Shown here one piece after another: positions 47,150 to 56,251 of a stretch of DNA of 64,000 nucleotides; the first letter of the stretch is position 1; each line of letters starts with the position of its first letter. The notes below the pieces were generated by a model that was given only the letters and a program-made list of their open reading frames with translations, did not search any database and was not told the origin of the DNA. A program made the position numbers and the translations under genes. Location: the NCBI GenBank assembly GCA_000752035.1, contig CCFE01000033.1, forward strand, positions 92,896 to 156,895, in the 5' to 3' direction. The stretch comes from Bacillus rubiinfantis (GTDB lineage: Bacteria > Bacillota > Bacilli > Bacillales > Cytobacillaceae).

Positions 47150-47746
47150 CTACTCTCCCATCGCATGGACATACTGTGCATCACCAATATTGATTAGATG
47201 CTCTCTTAATTGCTGATCAATGATAAGGCGATTTAACTCATTGCTACGCCGTTCCTTTAATAGCCCACTTTCATAAAGCACTTGCATAAATGCCCGTTTC
47301 AATTTTTCCGTATTAATGGCACTCCAACTTGCAACCTTTTCACTTTGTTCAGCTTTTGCGGTGAAAAATACGTTAATATCCTTTTTCTCAATAAGATAAT
47401 CATTATGACGAAATTTTTCGCTTATGACTTCGTTCATAAATTCAAAGAATAGTAAGTCTGTTTTCATAATGGCGTACAAATTAATCACTTTACCTATTTC
47501 AATTGAACCCTCTACCAATAGATCTGCTAATACAGAATCTATTACTTCGGCTCTTCTCATAATGGAAGGTAATGTTCGATTAATTCTTCCCTTTTTCTCA
47601 AATTGGAAGAGGTTTTCTTCAACAACCCTTCTTCTAATTTCTTCTGATGTTAAATCCATTCGCTTCAATTTTGCGACCTGCTTTAGTTCAAATAATAAAA
47701 AGGAAGCACCGTTTAAGCTTGAAGAATATTCCAACTCTATTGTCAC
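47150..47746 (-). CDS. brxA: BrxA (DUF1819), small DNA-binding BREX protein
   Basis: A 198-residue DUF1819 protein. LEYSSSLNGASFLLFELKQV at the N-terminus and a double winged-helix-like layout match BrxA, a NusB-like or DNA-binding component of type I BREX. It is the first canonical gene of the operon; a small gene lies 27 bp upstream on the same transcript. Confidence 0.92.
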   Translation of the reverse strand: MTIELEYSSSLNGASFLLFELKQVAKLKRMDLTSEEIRRRVVEENLFQFEKKGRINRTLPSIMRRAEVIDSVLADLLVEGSIEIGKVINLYAIMKTDLLFFEFMNEVISEKFRHNDYLIEKKDINVFFTAKAEQSEKVASWSAINTEKLKRAFMQVLYESGLLKERRSNELNRLIIDQQLREHLINIGDAQYVHAMGE

Positions 47747-47773
47747 CCAAATCCTACCTTTCGCACAAGACTA

Positions 47774-48025
47774 TTAACCTATTTCTTTTTCTAAAATTTT
47801 ACCAATTAAAGCTAATCGTCTTTTTCCGCTTTGCTGTTGAATTACTTTGGTAAATTCATTATCCTTTATCAGCTTCTCCCGATTATATTCATACATACTT
47901 TTAATGCCTTCAATTAGCTCATCTTCTTTGATTTCTTCTTGCCAGTACGCATCCACCAATTGATTTAAAGCTATTGCTAAATCTCTCTGTGTACGATAGA
48001 AAAGTCTTAGTTCCAAAAAACTCAC
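47774..48025 (-). CDS. Small protein leading the BREX operon (TIGR04540-like)
   Basis: An 83-residue helical protein (LFYRTQRDLAIALNQLVDAY, residues 9-28; then KVIQQQSGKRRLALIGKILE) resembling a small family of Firmicute and phage proteins listed as TIGR04540. The start is GTG 48025 behind AGAGG. It lies between the candidate promoter and brxA, so it is co-transcribed with BREX. It could be a regulator, but no clear helix-turn-helix is seen. Confidence 0.6.
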   Translation of the reverse strand: MSFLELRLFYRTQRDLAIALNQLVDAYWQEEIKEDELIEGIKSMYEYNREKLIKDNEFTKVIQQQSGKRRLALIGKILEKEIG

Positions 48026-48047
48026 CTCTGAATTTCACTTAATTCTT

Positions 48048-48076
48048 ATTTTACTCTTACTCATTTCTTAATTCAA
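48048..48076 (-). promoter_or_regulatory. Candidate sigma-A promoter of the BREX operon
   Basis: On the minus strand TTGAAT (48076-48071) and TAAAAT (48053-48048) have 17-bp spacing and lie about 25 bp before the first start codon of the operon. Confidence 0.55.
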
Positions 48077-48123
48077 TTTTATCCTGGCTATTCGACTTAT
48101 TCTCTTAAAATGTTACAAGAAAC

Positions 48124-48161
48124 AAAAAAAGGACTTCGCATCTCAACAGACACGAAGCCTT
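48124..48161 (-). terminator. Terminator between the broken nuclease gene and BREX
   Basis: AAGGCTTCGTG and CGAAGTCCTT pair on the minus strand and run into TTTTTTT. It isolates BREX transcription from upstream genes. Confidence 0.8.
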
Positions 48162-48169
48162 CTATGGTG

Positions 48170-49251
48170 TTACTTTGTTAACAACAGTTCGGATAATTCC
48201 TCCATTTCAATTCTGTAACTATCTTCAGTTGGAAATGGTTGCTCTGGTAACTCGATTGGAACTTGAACAAATTTATTGGTTGTAATCGCAGAAATTTTCA
48301 CTGAATTTTCTTTAACTTCATAAATATAAGGGGAAAATCCATCTATCATTTTCTTAAAGACAACTACAATCTCCTCGAAAGTCTGCTCGTAACTATCTTT
48401 TGGTTTGAAATATACCCCTATTCATCTCTTTCCAAATGTAAGATGAGGGTAGACACTTTTACGAAGTTCATCTGCAATATTTTCAAATGCTTCGTACCAA
48501 TCATTTTCTGCTTTGTCGAAGTATAACTCTACAAATGCAAGATTTCGAACATCTTTTGCTGAGCATCTATAAATTAAACCAGTTTTGCCCCCACCGCAAC
48601 TAAGGATTCGATCATTTCGATTTGTCTTTTTATCGTAATGAAAATTAAGAAAATACGGTATCTTGCTACGCAACACTTGTAACATTGCTCGCTTTACATC
48701 TTCAGCTCGGTCAAAGTCAGGTGGTGATGGATTTGTATTAACCTGTCCGCAATGCGCTGGATGCATTTGGAGATTCACTAATTCAACATTTAGCAGGGGA
48801 TTATTTCCCTTAGTAAATAAAAGTTCTTATATATGTCCAAACTATACATTTCATTTAGTTTTTGCAATACACCAATAGCGTCTTCATGAAGCGATAATGC
48901 AAAAAAATCAACAAACTCCTTCTGATGTAATGAAAACCACATCCTGAGTTCATTCAAAATTTCATCATCAAATGACTTTGCAACCCATACGATTACCGAT
49001 TCATTATATCTGTCAATCATTTCTATCATTCGACTCAAATATGTGGTATTTGCTTTCGTGAGCTGAACTTCAATAAAAATGGGAATTCTTCGTTTAGAAT
49101 CAACTGCTCGAATATCTATGTTACGATGAGCATGTCTCTGTTCTAAAATTATGTTACTGACCTGAAAACCCAACGTATCTGAAAGCAATTGCGGATGTTC
49201 CTTTAGGAATATAGACAATATATTTTCTTTCATTGAACCATTCTTACTCAT
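48170..49251 (-). pseudogene. PD-(D/E)XK nuclease-like gene with frameshift and stop codon
   Basis: From ATG 49251 a frame of about 150 residues carries a nuclease core (HRNIDIRAVDSKRRIPIFIE, then VQLTKANTTYL). Around 48807-48815 the protein signal shifts phase by -1 (…SLDIYK | ELLFTKGNNPLLNVELVNLQ), continues to a TGA at 48424-48422 after HLTFGKR, then resumes in the same frame (GVYFKPKDSYEQTFEEIVVV) to TAA at 48170. A one-base deletion plus one nonsense change turn an estimated 360-residue gene into three pieces. The reconstruction is mine; no intact homologue was compared. Confidence 0.6.
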
Positions 49252-49316
49252 GCCATACATCCTTTCGATATTTGGTTATACCTTACTCATCAATTTTGGT
49301 AAAAAATAAATGCATG

Positions 49317-49357
49317 AAAAAAGCACCTACCAAGTTTTATTGAATTGGTAAGTGCTT
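49317..49357 (-). terminator. Intrinsic terminator after the XRE gene
   Basis: AAGCACTTACCAA and TTGGTAGGTGCTT pair on the minus strand, followed by TTTTTT. It lies in the 330-bp gap between the XRE gene and the broken nuclease gene; nothing else is seen there. Confidence 0.8.
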
Positions 49358-49593
49358 CGCCTATTAGTTATATAATTGTTCTCCTGTTGGTTCTTCAAAA
49401 CCATCTTTCTCACCCCGTTTTTGCTATTTTCTGTGAATTATAAAGCCGTTATTGGCTATAGTCAAGGATTTTAACAGGACATTTAACCTATTTGAAAACC
49501 ATATGTATATCTTCTATATACTTTCGATATATGTTATGTAAAGTTCTGTATACCTGATATCAGAGAAATGTATATTGTATATGAAACTTATAT

Positions 49594-50091
49594 TTATATT
49601 ATTAATATTCTATATCTATTCTTTATGTAAACGGCAACAGTGAGCCTGTTACCGACGGAGAATAATAGATCCTTTATTTCGCTGACCATTTCCCCGATTT
49701 CTTGGAGATCAGATAGAATGCTTTCTTTTGACCATTCCGCATCCAAGATGAATTCAATGATTTCAAGAAGAAGTTCTTTTTCTTCCGCTCTGAGCAATTT
49801 TCCATGGTGCTGGATTCGATGGTTGAATATCAGTTCCTTAATACTAATTGTCTCACCCTTGTCCCAGCTTAAACTGGATCCAACCATAGTCCATGGTTCA
49901 ACCTTTAATGCCTCTGAAAGTGCCATTAGTATAGGAAACCCTGGAGATTTCCTTTTCGATCGCTCCAATCGGTTAAGATATGAAGCTGAGATTCCTGTTA
50001 ACTCTGAAAGCTTGCCAAGAGACATTCCTCTCTCTTCTCGCAGTTTTTTCAGCATCTTCCCGAAGTCATCACTCATCTGTTCCTTTTTCAA
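49594..50091 (-). CDS. XRE-family transcriptional regulator
   Basis: A 165-residue protein. A lambda-type helix-turn-helix occupies about residues 12-62 (MSLGKLSELTGISASYLNRL is the recognition part). The remainder is helical and acidic with no known ligand domain. It stands alone near the right end of the Tn7-like element and may control cargo or tns genes, but no target palindrome was identified. Confidence 0.8.
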   Translation of the reverse strand: MKKEQMSDDFGKMLKKLREERGMSLGKLSELTGISASYLNRLERSKRKSPGFPILMALSEALKVEPWTMVGSSLSWDKGETISIKELIFNHRIQHHGKLLRAEEKELLLEIIEFILDAEWSKESILSDLQEIGEMVSEIKDLLFSVGNRLTVAVYIKNRYRILII

Positions 50092-50294
50092 TTTAATCCT
50101 CTCCTCGTTTACATTTTCCAGAATGGAAATCCTGCTTTCTGATCGAATGATCGTTTTATCATAGTTATGAGGAAGAATTTTGATAACTTAAATCAATAAA
50201 GATTTCTTACATTTCTATCAGGTTATTTTGTAAACGTAATAAGGGAAAATCTGAATTAAGTTCTGCTTTTAACTGTATCGTAATTAGCACAAAA

Positions 50295-50325
50295 AACAGC
50301 CACTCATTTTTAAGAGAGTGACTGT
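50295..50325 (-). terminator. Intrinsic terminator after the small HTH gene
   Basis: AACAGTCACTC and GAGTGGCTGTT pair on the minus strand and are followed by TTTTGTG. Confidence 0.75.
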
Positions 50326-50331
50326 TATAGC

Positions 50332-50481
50332 ATTAAATAGTATCTTTACCCTTGTTTTCATTTATCACTTTCCATACGTAATTTGTATAAGTTTTTAGTT
50401 CCTTCGCAATTTCCACCTGCTTCATACCCATTTATGAAGCCGTAGTATTTGCTCTTTCTTCGTCAGTTTCTCTTGTAACAT
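50332..50481 (-). pseudogene. Small helix-turn-helix gene with a one-base frameshift
   Basis: ATG 50481 gives MLQEKLTKKEQILRLHK; the next bases run into TGA after WV. Restoring one A in the AAATGG stretch (about 50430) gives a continuous frame MGMKQVEIAKELKTYTNYVW to TAA at 50332, a compact helix-turn-helix of roughly 50 residues like those of resolvase tails or small regulators. It is either a pseudogene or a base-call error. Confidence 0.45.
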
Positions 50482-50950
50482 GGTAATCATCTCTCATAAA
50501 TATTTATTAGGATTATACCTTGTATCTAAAATAACCGATAGTAAGCGGGAGGCTGTGTTTGAAAGTATATGAATGATGGTAATTTAAAACAAAAAAGAAC
50601 CACCCGAAGCCTGGTAAGCGGAGTGGTTCCTCACGCAAAAAAATAACTTACATGTGAACTGAACCATTAAATGCTCAGTTATCGAGTAGTGATTTTGCGA
50701 CTATCCTACCCACTTCAATTATAAGAAAAATTTAACCATTTAATCAATCATTCTTATTGCTTGCTAACTGCATTATCTGCTTTGAATAATTACTTATTCA
50801 TTCCAAGTTCCTCTTCTAATAATTCGTTTAAAGCTACTACTCCTTTCACTTACAATACTTAGAAAATTATACAGTCCCTTCCGTCAAGCGTATGATAATA
50901 TTTGATTGCTCGGCTCCTTTAATCCTAAATCCTTCACGCTCTACTATGTA
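50482..50950. other. Intergenic region with one terminator
   Basis: At 50590-50630 GAACCACTCCG and CGGGTGGTTC pair on the minus strand before TTTTTTG, a strong terminator. Upstream of it a 19-codon frame (GTG near 50853, ALNELLEEELGMNK) follows an AAGGAG-like site and may be a gene remnant. Nothing else is seen. Confidence 0.45.
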
Positions 50951-51274
50951 TTTTTGTTCAGATTTTACAACCATTTTGGACTAAAAAAGTCGTTCCATAG
51001 TAGAGTTAAGGGATTAGGTTTTAGGGGAAAAGAAAAAGGAATAGAGGCTTGAAAACCCTTATTCCTTCTGGCTTTTATTCTATTCCGAAAGACCGAAGGT
51101 CGCCAGATTTTGCTCTGGATTTCCTTCTATCTTGAACCGAGTTTTTTTGGTCAGGAGCGAGTTTTTTGGGTGAAAACATTCTCAGGCTTTTTGGACACAA
51201 AAAAACGAGGAAAACTGGACAGAACATCCAATTTTCACTCGTTTTAGGGAACGACTTTTTTGGCTAAGAATACA
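50951..51274. mobile_element. Right end of the Tn7-like element next to glmS
   Basis: Repeated motifs typical of TnsB-binding sites: CTAAAAAAGTCGTTCC (50981-50996, plus orientation), GAACCGAGTTTTTTTGG (51134-51150), GGAGCGAGTTTTTTGGG (51154-51170) and GGAACGACTTTTTTGGC (51248-51264); a weaker ACAAAAAAACGAGG is at 51197. The middle pair overlaps with 20-bp spacing as in Tn7R. The outermost bases are probably AATACA ending at 51274, reading TGT inward as Tn7-family ends do. A hairpin (AAGGAATA ... TATTCCTT, about 51034-51067) lies inside. The exact terminus is not proven because the left end was not found. Confidence 0.65.
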
Positions 51275-51337
51275 TATTGTTTTGCTACGGAAGGTTTTCA
51301 TTTTCCGATAACAACCCGCAGGTAAGTCTGCAATTTA
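51275..51337. other. attTn7 insertion region downstream of glmS
   Basis: 63 bp between the glmS stop and the likely transposon end. It keeps a small hairpin, CGGAA ... TTCCG (51289-51308), perhaps the glmS terminator. Tn7-type elements using TnsD read the 3' end of glmS and insert a short distance past it, matching this spacing. Confidence 0.65.
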
Positions 51338-53140
51338 TTATTCCACCGTCACCGACTTTGCGAGGTTGCGTGGTTTGTCGACATCGCAGCCGCGGTGGAG
51401 AGAGGCATAATAAGCAAGTAATTGTAATGGAACCACAGAGATAAGTGGTGTTAATAATTCATGTACTTCTGGAATGACCAAGCTGTCTTCGTCCATGTTG
51501 AGTCCTTCCATGGAGATGATGCATGGGTTGGCGCCGCGGGCAACGACTTCTTTCACATTGCCGCGAATGCTTAAGTTCACATTTGCCTGAGTAGCTAGGG
51601 CAATGACTGGAGTCCCGTCCTCAATCAAGGCGATTGTACCATGCTTTAACTCACCGCCAGCAAAGCCTTCCGCCTGAATATAAGAAATTTCTTTCAGCTT
51701 TAATGCTCCTTCTAGGCCAACATAATAGTCCATGCTACGTCCGATAAAGAAGCAATTGCGGGTAACAGATAAGAATTCTCTTGCCATGATTTCGATGATT
51801 TCCTTTGAATCACAAAGGACATCCATTGCATTGGCCACTAGTCCAAGCTCATGCTTTAGATCAAAGCCAACTTCCACGTCTTTCCGTGTTGCAATCACTT
51901 CTGCTAAGATGGCTAGAACAGCAATTTGTGCTGTATACGCTTTTGTTGAGGCAACCGCAATCTCTGGACCCGCATGCAGCAATAAAGTAAAGTCAGCTTC
52001 GCGAGAGAGTGTCGAACCTGCGACATTGGTAATCGTTAAGGCTGGATAACCCATTTCTTTTACCTGGACGAGCACGGCACGGCTGTCAGCTGTTTCACCG
52101 CTCTGTGAGATAAAGATAAACAGTGGATTTTTCGATAAAAGCGGCATGTTATAACCAAATTCACTGGAGATATGGACCTCAACTGGAATGTGCGCTAACT
52201 TCTCAATAAACTGTTTACCTACGAGACCGGCATGGTAAGATGTCCCCGCAGCGATAATATAAATCCGATCTGCTTCCGTGACCGCATCGATAATTGCATC
52301 ATCAATGGTAAGTTCGCCTTGACCATCTTGATACATTTGGATAATTTTTCGCATAACAGCTGGCTGTTCGTCAATTTCTTTCAGCATATAATGCGGATAC
52401 GTACCCTTTTCGATGTCGCTGGCATCCAATTCAGCTGTGTATGGTGCACGATTAATCACATCACCGTTGAGATTTTGGATCGTTACTCCGCTTCTTGTCA
52501 CAAGGACCATTTCTTTGTCCATTAATTCAACAAATTGATCGGTTACTTGGAGCATTGCCATTGCATCGCTGGCGACAACATTGTAACCTTCACCCAAACC
52601 GACTAATAACGGGCTTTTATTTTTTGCAACATAAATAGTATTGTTATCTTCTGCATCAATCATAGCTAACGCATAGGAACCATGCAGCTGTGCCAACGTC
52701 TTCCGAAATGCATCTGCAACCGCCAGACCATCGCCAACATACTTCTCCACTAGCTGAACAATCACTTCCGTATCTGTTTCGCTTTTGAAAGTAACCGTTG
52801 ACAAATACTCCCGTTTTAATAATTCATAATTCTCGATGACACCATTATGAACCAAGGTAAACCGGCCTGAGACACTCTGATGTGGGTGGGAATTTTCTTT
52901 GCTTGGTACACCATGAGTCGCCCAGCGAGTATGACCGATTCCCATGTTTGCCTGAACGTCTTCTGATACCGTCTGGCGTAAATCTGCAATCCGGCCTTTT
53001 TCCTTAAAAACATGAACACCGTCTTCATTTTTTAAGGCGATTCCCGCTGAATCATAGCCGCGATATTCAAGCTTCTCCAGACCTCTTAATAAAATTTCCT
53101 TCGCATCATTCTGTCCAATATATCCAACAATTCCGCACAT
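51338..53140 (-). CDS. glmS: Glutamine-fructose-6-phosphate aminotransferase
   Basis: A 600-residue GlmS making glucosamine-6-phosphate, the first step to UDP-GlcNAc for the cell wall. The glutaminase domain starts MCGIVGYIG with Cys2 as nucleophile; two SIS domains follow (IIAAGTSYHAGLVGKQF, about 291; ISQSGETADSRAVL, about 345). The C-terminus DKPRNLAKSVTVE is the conserved region read by TnsD. The start follows AGGGAGG. It is controlled by a ribozyme in its leader and ends just before the Tn7-like right end. Confidence 0.98.
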   Translation of the reverse strand: MCGIVGYIGQNDAKEILLRGLEKLEYRGYDSAGIALKNEDGVHVFKEKGRIADLRQTVSEDVQANMGIGHTRWATHGVPSKENSHPHQSVSGRFTLVHNGVIENYELLKREYLSTVTFKSETDTEVIVQLVEKYVGDGLAVADAFRKTLAQLHGSYALAMIDAEDNNTIYVAKNKSPLLVGLGEGYNVVASDAMAMLQVTDQFVELMDKEMVLVTRSGVTIQNLNGDVINRAPYTAELDASDIEKGTYPHYMLKEIDEQPAVMRKIIQMYQDGQGELTIDDAIIDAVTEADRIYIIAAGTSYHAGLVGKQFIEKLAHIPVEVHISSEFGYNMPLLSKNPLFIFISQSGETADSRAVLVQVKEMGYPALTITNVAGSTLSREADFTLLLHAGPEIAVASTKAYTAQIAVLAILAEVIATRKDVEVGFDLKHELGLVANAMDVLCDSKEIIEIMAREFLSVTRNCFFIGRSMDYYVGLEGALKLKEISYIQAEGFAGGELKHGTIALIEDGTPVIALATQANVNLSIRGNVKEVVARGANPCIISMEGLNMDEDSLVIPEVHELLTPLISVVPLQLLAYYASLHRGCDVDKPRNLAKSVTVE

Positions 53141-53162
53141 AAGTTGTTTTCCTCCCTAATGA

Positions 53163-53202
53163 AGGGGGCAAGACAACATCCCGAGGGCGTACTTGCCCCC
53201 TT
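53163..53202 (-). other. GC-rich hairpin in the glmS leader
   Basis: GGGGGCAAG and CTTGCCCCC pair across about 20 nt between the ribozyme and the glmS ribosome site (minus strand). There is no T-run behind it, so it is not an ordinary terminator; it may stabilise or sequester the translation start. Confidence 0.5.
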
Positions 53203-53299
53203 ATCTCTGATTTTGCCACAAGGATTTATGAGCGTTTCTATCCTTGTTTTAGTATGTCGCATTTCTTCCCCTTTGTGCACAAAGTTACCTTTGTGTTTT

Positions 53300-53404
53300 A
53301 AGGAAAAAATTTCGGTTGTGCGTTCAACCGGGAGGTATCCGCCGAAACCTTCGATAAACCTCCTCCTCGTCAACTAACCAACTCTCTTTGGTTAGTCCAG
53401 GCGC
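53300..53404 (-). ncRNA. glmS ribozyme-riboswitch
   Basis: The minus strand reads AAAA-GCGCC, then a P2 stem (ACTAACC / GGTTAGT), GACGAGGAGGAGGTTTATCG, CGGCGGATACCTCCCGGTTG and an ACCG-closing stem: the conserved core of the self-cleaving glmS ribozyme. Cleavage falls just 5' of the G at 53404 when glucosamine-6-phosphate binds. It lies 160 bp upstream of the glmS start, as in Bacillus. A following stem near 53279-53299 (ACACAAAG / CTTTGTG) would be part of the accessory P4/P4.1 domain. Confidence 0.92.
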
Positions 53405-53532
53405 TTTTAAATAATCTTGACTCTCTCTGCCCTCCCTTCAATAAAATAACAAAGCAAATTAATACTACTGAAAAACTGGAAATTCGTCAACCTTAAATTA
53501 GAGACCCGTGATTTTTCCAGTCAAAATAAAAT

Positions 53533-53568
53533 ATGCATAAGGAGAAATAAGTGTTCCCCCTTATGCAT
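53533..53568 (-). terminator. Hairpin between glmM and the glmS leader
   Basis: ATGCATAAGG and CCTTATGCAT form a 10-bp stem; on the minus strand ATTTTATTTT follows. It probably ends the cdaA-cdaR-glmM transcript, 80 bp past the glmM stop. The T-run is imperfect. Confidence 0.6.
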
Positions 53569-53647
53569 GTGAATTTTTAAGCTTATCAATTATTCTTTTT
53601 TGATTATCAGCGATGTATTTCAATGTTCTAGTTCCCCTAAGGGCAGG

Positions 53648-54997
53648 TTACTCTTTAAGGCCCATCTCAGCCTCCACTACCTGAACGATTCTGTCCACAT
53701 AGGCTGCGCATAATTCTTCTGTTGCCGCTTCTGCCATGACACGGACTAGCGGTTCTGTACCTGAAGGACGGACAAGAATTCTACCGTTACCAGCCATCTC
53801 GGCCTCAACCTGTTCAATAACTTCCTTAACTTTTTGATTATCTGTTACATGATATTTATCGGTTACTTTAACATTGACTAGCTTTTGTGGGTATTTTTTC
53901 ATTTCCGCTGCCAGTTCAGATAACGGTTTTTGCGTTGCTTTCATAATATTAACTAACTGCAGACCGGTTAATAAGCCATCACCGGTTGTATTATAGTCTA
54001 AGAAGATAATATGACCTGATTGCTCTCCGCCTAAATTATAGCTATTTTTCTTCATTTCTTCGACAACATAGCGGTCACCAACAGCGGTAGCGACACTTTG
54101 GATATCATGTGCTTCAAGCGCCTTATAAAAGCCAAGATTACTCATAACCGTTGAAACAATCGTACTATGTTTTAAGCGTCCCTGTTCTTTCATATATTTC
54201 CCACAGATATAAAGAATATGGTCTCCATCGACGACATTGCCATTTTCATCGATGGCAATTAGTCTATCGCCATCGCCATCAAATGCTAAGCCAACATCGG
54301 CACCTTTCTCTTTCAAAAACTCCGCAAGTGCTTGTGGGTGTGTAGAACCAACACCATCATTAATATTTAATCCATTCGGAGAGGCCCCCATTGTTGACAA
54401 ATCTGCATCAAGGTCAGCAAATAAATGGGTGGCTAGTGATGAGGTAGCCCCGTGAGCACAATCTAATGCTATATGTATGCCAGTGAATTCCTCATCTACC
54501 GTATTTTTTAAATATTGGAGGTATTTTTGACTGCCTTCAAAATAATCCATTACTAAACCAAGTTCTTCGCCAATTGGCCGCGGTAATTGATCTTCTGGTA
54601 GATCCATTAACTCCTCAATTTCCTGTTCTTGTTCATCTGAGAGTTTAAAACCGTCTGGCCCAAAAAACTTAATTCCATTATCAGCCACCGGGTTATGAGA
54701 AGCTGAGATCATGACTCCCGCCTGTGCTCCTTGAGCTTTTGTTAAATATGCTACTCCCGGTGTTGAAATAACTCCAAGCCGCATGACTTCTGCTCCTATC
54801 GAAAGTAACCCGGCTACAAGCGCCCCTTCAAGCATGTGCCCGGAAATACGGGTGTCGCGTCCAATTAGAACCTTCGGACGGGATTTGTCTTTCGTCAATA
54901 CATAACCGCCAAATCGGCCTAATTTAAACGCCAGTTCAGGTGTTAATTCACTGTTGGCTATTCCCCTTACTCCATCGGTACCAAAATATTTTCCCAT
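53648..54997 (-). CDS. glmM: Phosphoglucosamine mutase
   Basis: A 449-residue GlmM converting glucosamine-6-phosphate to the 1-phosphate. It has the active serine in VMISASHNPVADNGIKF (about 97-113), the metal loop AFDGDGDRLIAID (about 239-251) and the phosphate-binding RPSGTEPLVRVM (about 414-425). It follows cdaR by 30 bp in the conserved cdaA-cdaR-glmM operon, where GlmM also restrains CdaA. Length is standard. Confidence 0.98.
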   Translation of the reverse strand: MGKYFGTDGVRGIANSELTPELAFKLGRFGGYVLTKDKSRPKVLIGRDTRISGHMLEGALVAGLLSIGAEVMRLGVISTPGVAYLTKAQGAQAGVMISASHNPVADNGIKFFGPDGFKLSDEQEQEIEELMDLPEDQLPRPIGEELGLVMDYFEGSQKYLQYLKNTVDEEFTGIHIALDCAHGATSSLATHLFADLDADLSTMGASPNGLNINDGVGSTHPQALAEFLKEKGADVGLAFDGDGDRLIAIDENGNVVDGDHILYICGKYMKEQGRLKHSTIVSTVMSNLGFYKALEAHDIQSVATAVGDRYVVEEMKKNSYNLGGEQSGHIIFLDYNTTGDGLLTGLQLVNIMKATQKPLSELAAEMKKYPQKLVNVKVTDKYHVTDNQKVKEVIEQVEAEMAGNGRILVRPSGTEPLVRVMAEAATEELCAAYVDRIVQVVEAEMGLKE

Positions 54998-55027
54998 AAA
55001 AAACGCTCCTTCAATAAATGCTCGATT

Positions 55028-56251
55028 TTATGCATTAGTGGTTATTGTAACTTTTGCCTTCGATTTATTTGGCTTCCATTCGAGATCGGAAGGTCCCTCT
55101 ATATGAATATTTACCTCATGATTGCCTTCGTCTAAATCGGAAAGATCAACATAGGCATTAAAATCCTCGGGTCCCAATGATTTTAATTTGTTACCCTCTC
55201 CATTGACGAGCAGAGAAATCATTTGATTATTTGGGTCATCCATTTCCGCTTCATAATCATTTGCCAACCCCTTTATTTGGATGGGGATTTTCGTGATTGT
55301 TTTTTCTTCCTGTGTCGTTATACTCACTTTGACTTTTACTTTAACCAACTGTGGTGTAACCTTTGTTACCCCATTTGCAATGATAACCGGTAACTCCAGC
55401 GTCTGATCAGCTGTTATTTTACTAACATCAACCTCTACGCGTACATTCTTGATATTTTTCAAGACTTGCTCATTTCCTGAAATCACGGCTTCTCTTGTTT
55501 CAAGTTCAATTTTATCGATGGTCACACCTTCTGGGGGGGTACCTTTTTGCACAATACTAATCGGCACAGTCTTGTTATTATTCTTGATTGGAAGAGTTAC
55601 TTTTACCGTGCTAGGCTCCACCGTAACATTTAATTTATTTAGATTCTTATCGAGAACCTGTACTTCAGCATTCCTTGAGATTGTTTCTTTCATATCGCTG
55701 TTTTCTTCAATGACTGCTTTCACATATGCAATCCGGTCAATCAGATTTTTAGCACCGGTTATTTTTACCTCCCCTGGTTCGACGAAGGGCTGGCCGGCAA
55801 TATATCCATCAGCTATATTTGCGTGATTATACTCTGCTTCTACCTTGAATTCTTTTGTTACTTTTTCCCGAACCGTTACGTAAACGTACTCTGGTTTAAT
55901 TGTTGCTTTAATTTTATCAGATAGTTCGCGGATTTTTAATTTTACTTTTTGCCTGCCTATTTTGGCATCCTTTAAGTCAATATAAACTTCAAAGTTTCGC
56001 AACGCTTTAGCTGTTTGAACATGAGTAATCGGACCCTTTAAGCTAATATCAACGGTATTAGGAATACCTGAGACGACTAAATTCTCGGTATCATAATAAG
56101 CTTTGACAGGATAATCCTTAATATCCTCAGTCTTTTGGTTCGTTGGTACATAGACATCTTTTGCACCTGGGTTAACTGAAGAATATAACAGCACCGCCAA
56201 AACGAGAGCAAGTCCCTTGATAAACCAAGGGTTATCCATAAATTTATCCAT
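55028..56251 (-). CDS. cdaR: CdaR (YbbR), regulator of the c-di-AMP synthase
   Basis: A 407-residue protein with one N-terminal membrane helix (GLALVLAVLLYSSVNPGA, about 14-31) and an extracytoplasmic part made of repeated YbbR domains (recurring PxxVxV and GxxxxVxxI patterns). It binds CdaA in the membrane and adjusts cyclic-di-AMP output. The start overlaps cdaA by 8 nt. Confidence 0.95.
   Translation of the reverse strand: MDKFMDNPWFIKGLALVLAVLLYSSVNPGAKDVYVPTNQKTEDIKDYPVKAYYDTENLVVSGIPNTVDISLKGPITHVQTAKALRNFEVYIDLKDAKIGRQKVKLKIRELSDKIKATIKPEYVYVTVREKVTKEFKVEAEYNHANIADGYIAGQPFVEPGEVKITGAKNLIDRIAYVKAVIEENSDMKETISRNAEVQVLDKNLNKLNVTVEPSTVKVTLPIKNNNKTVPISIVQKGTPPEGVTIDKIELETREAVISGNEQVLKNIKNVRVEVDVSKITADQTLELPVIIANGVTKVTPQLVKVKVKVSITTQEEKTITKIPIQIKGLANDYEAEMDDPNNQMISLLVNGEGNKLKSLGPEDFNAYVDLSDLDEGNHEVNIHIEGPSDLEWKPNKSKAKVTITTNA

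Larger units (their letters stand above)
5247..51274. mobile_element. Tn7-like transposon carrying a defence island (left end uncertain)
   Basis: tnsA-tnsB-tnsC-tniQ, a resolvase and a TnsB-site-bearing end behind glmS define the element. tnsA is nearest to the glmS side and the tns genes read away from it, as in Tn7, but some 31 kb of cargo lies between tnsA and the right end, unlike Tn7. The left limit is set here only by the relic end at 4949-5246; the true left end may be elsewhere in the first 5 kb or outside the window. Confidence 0.5.
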
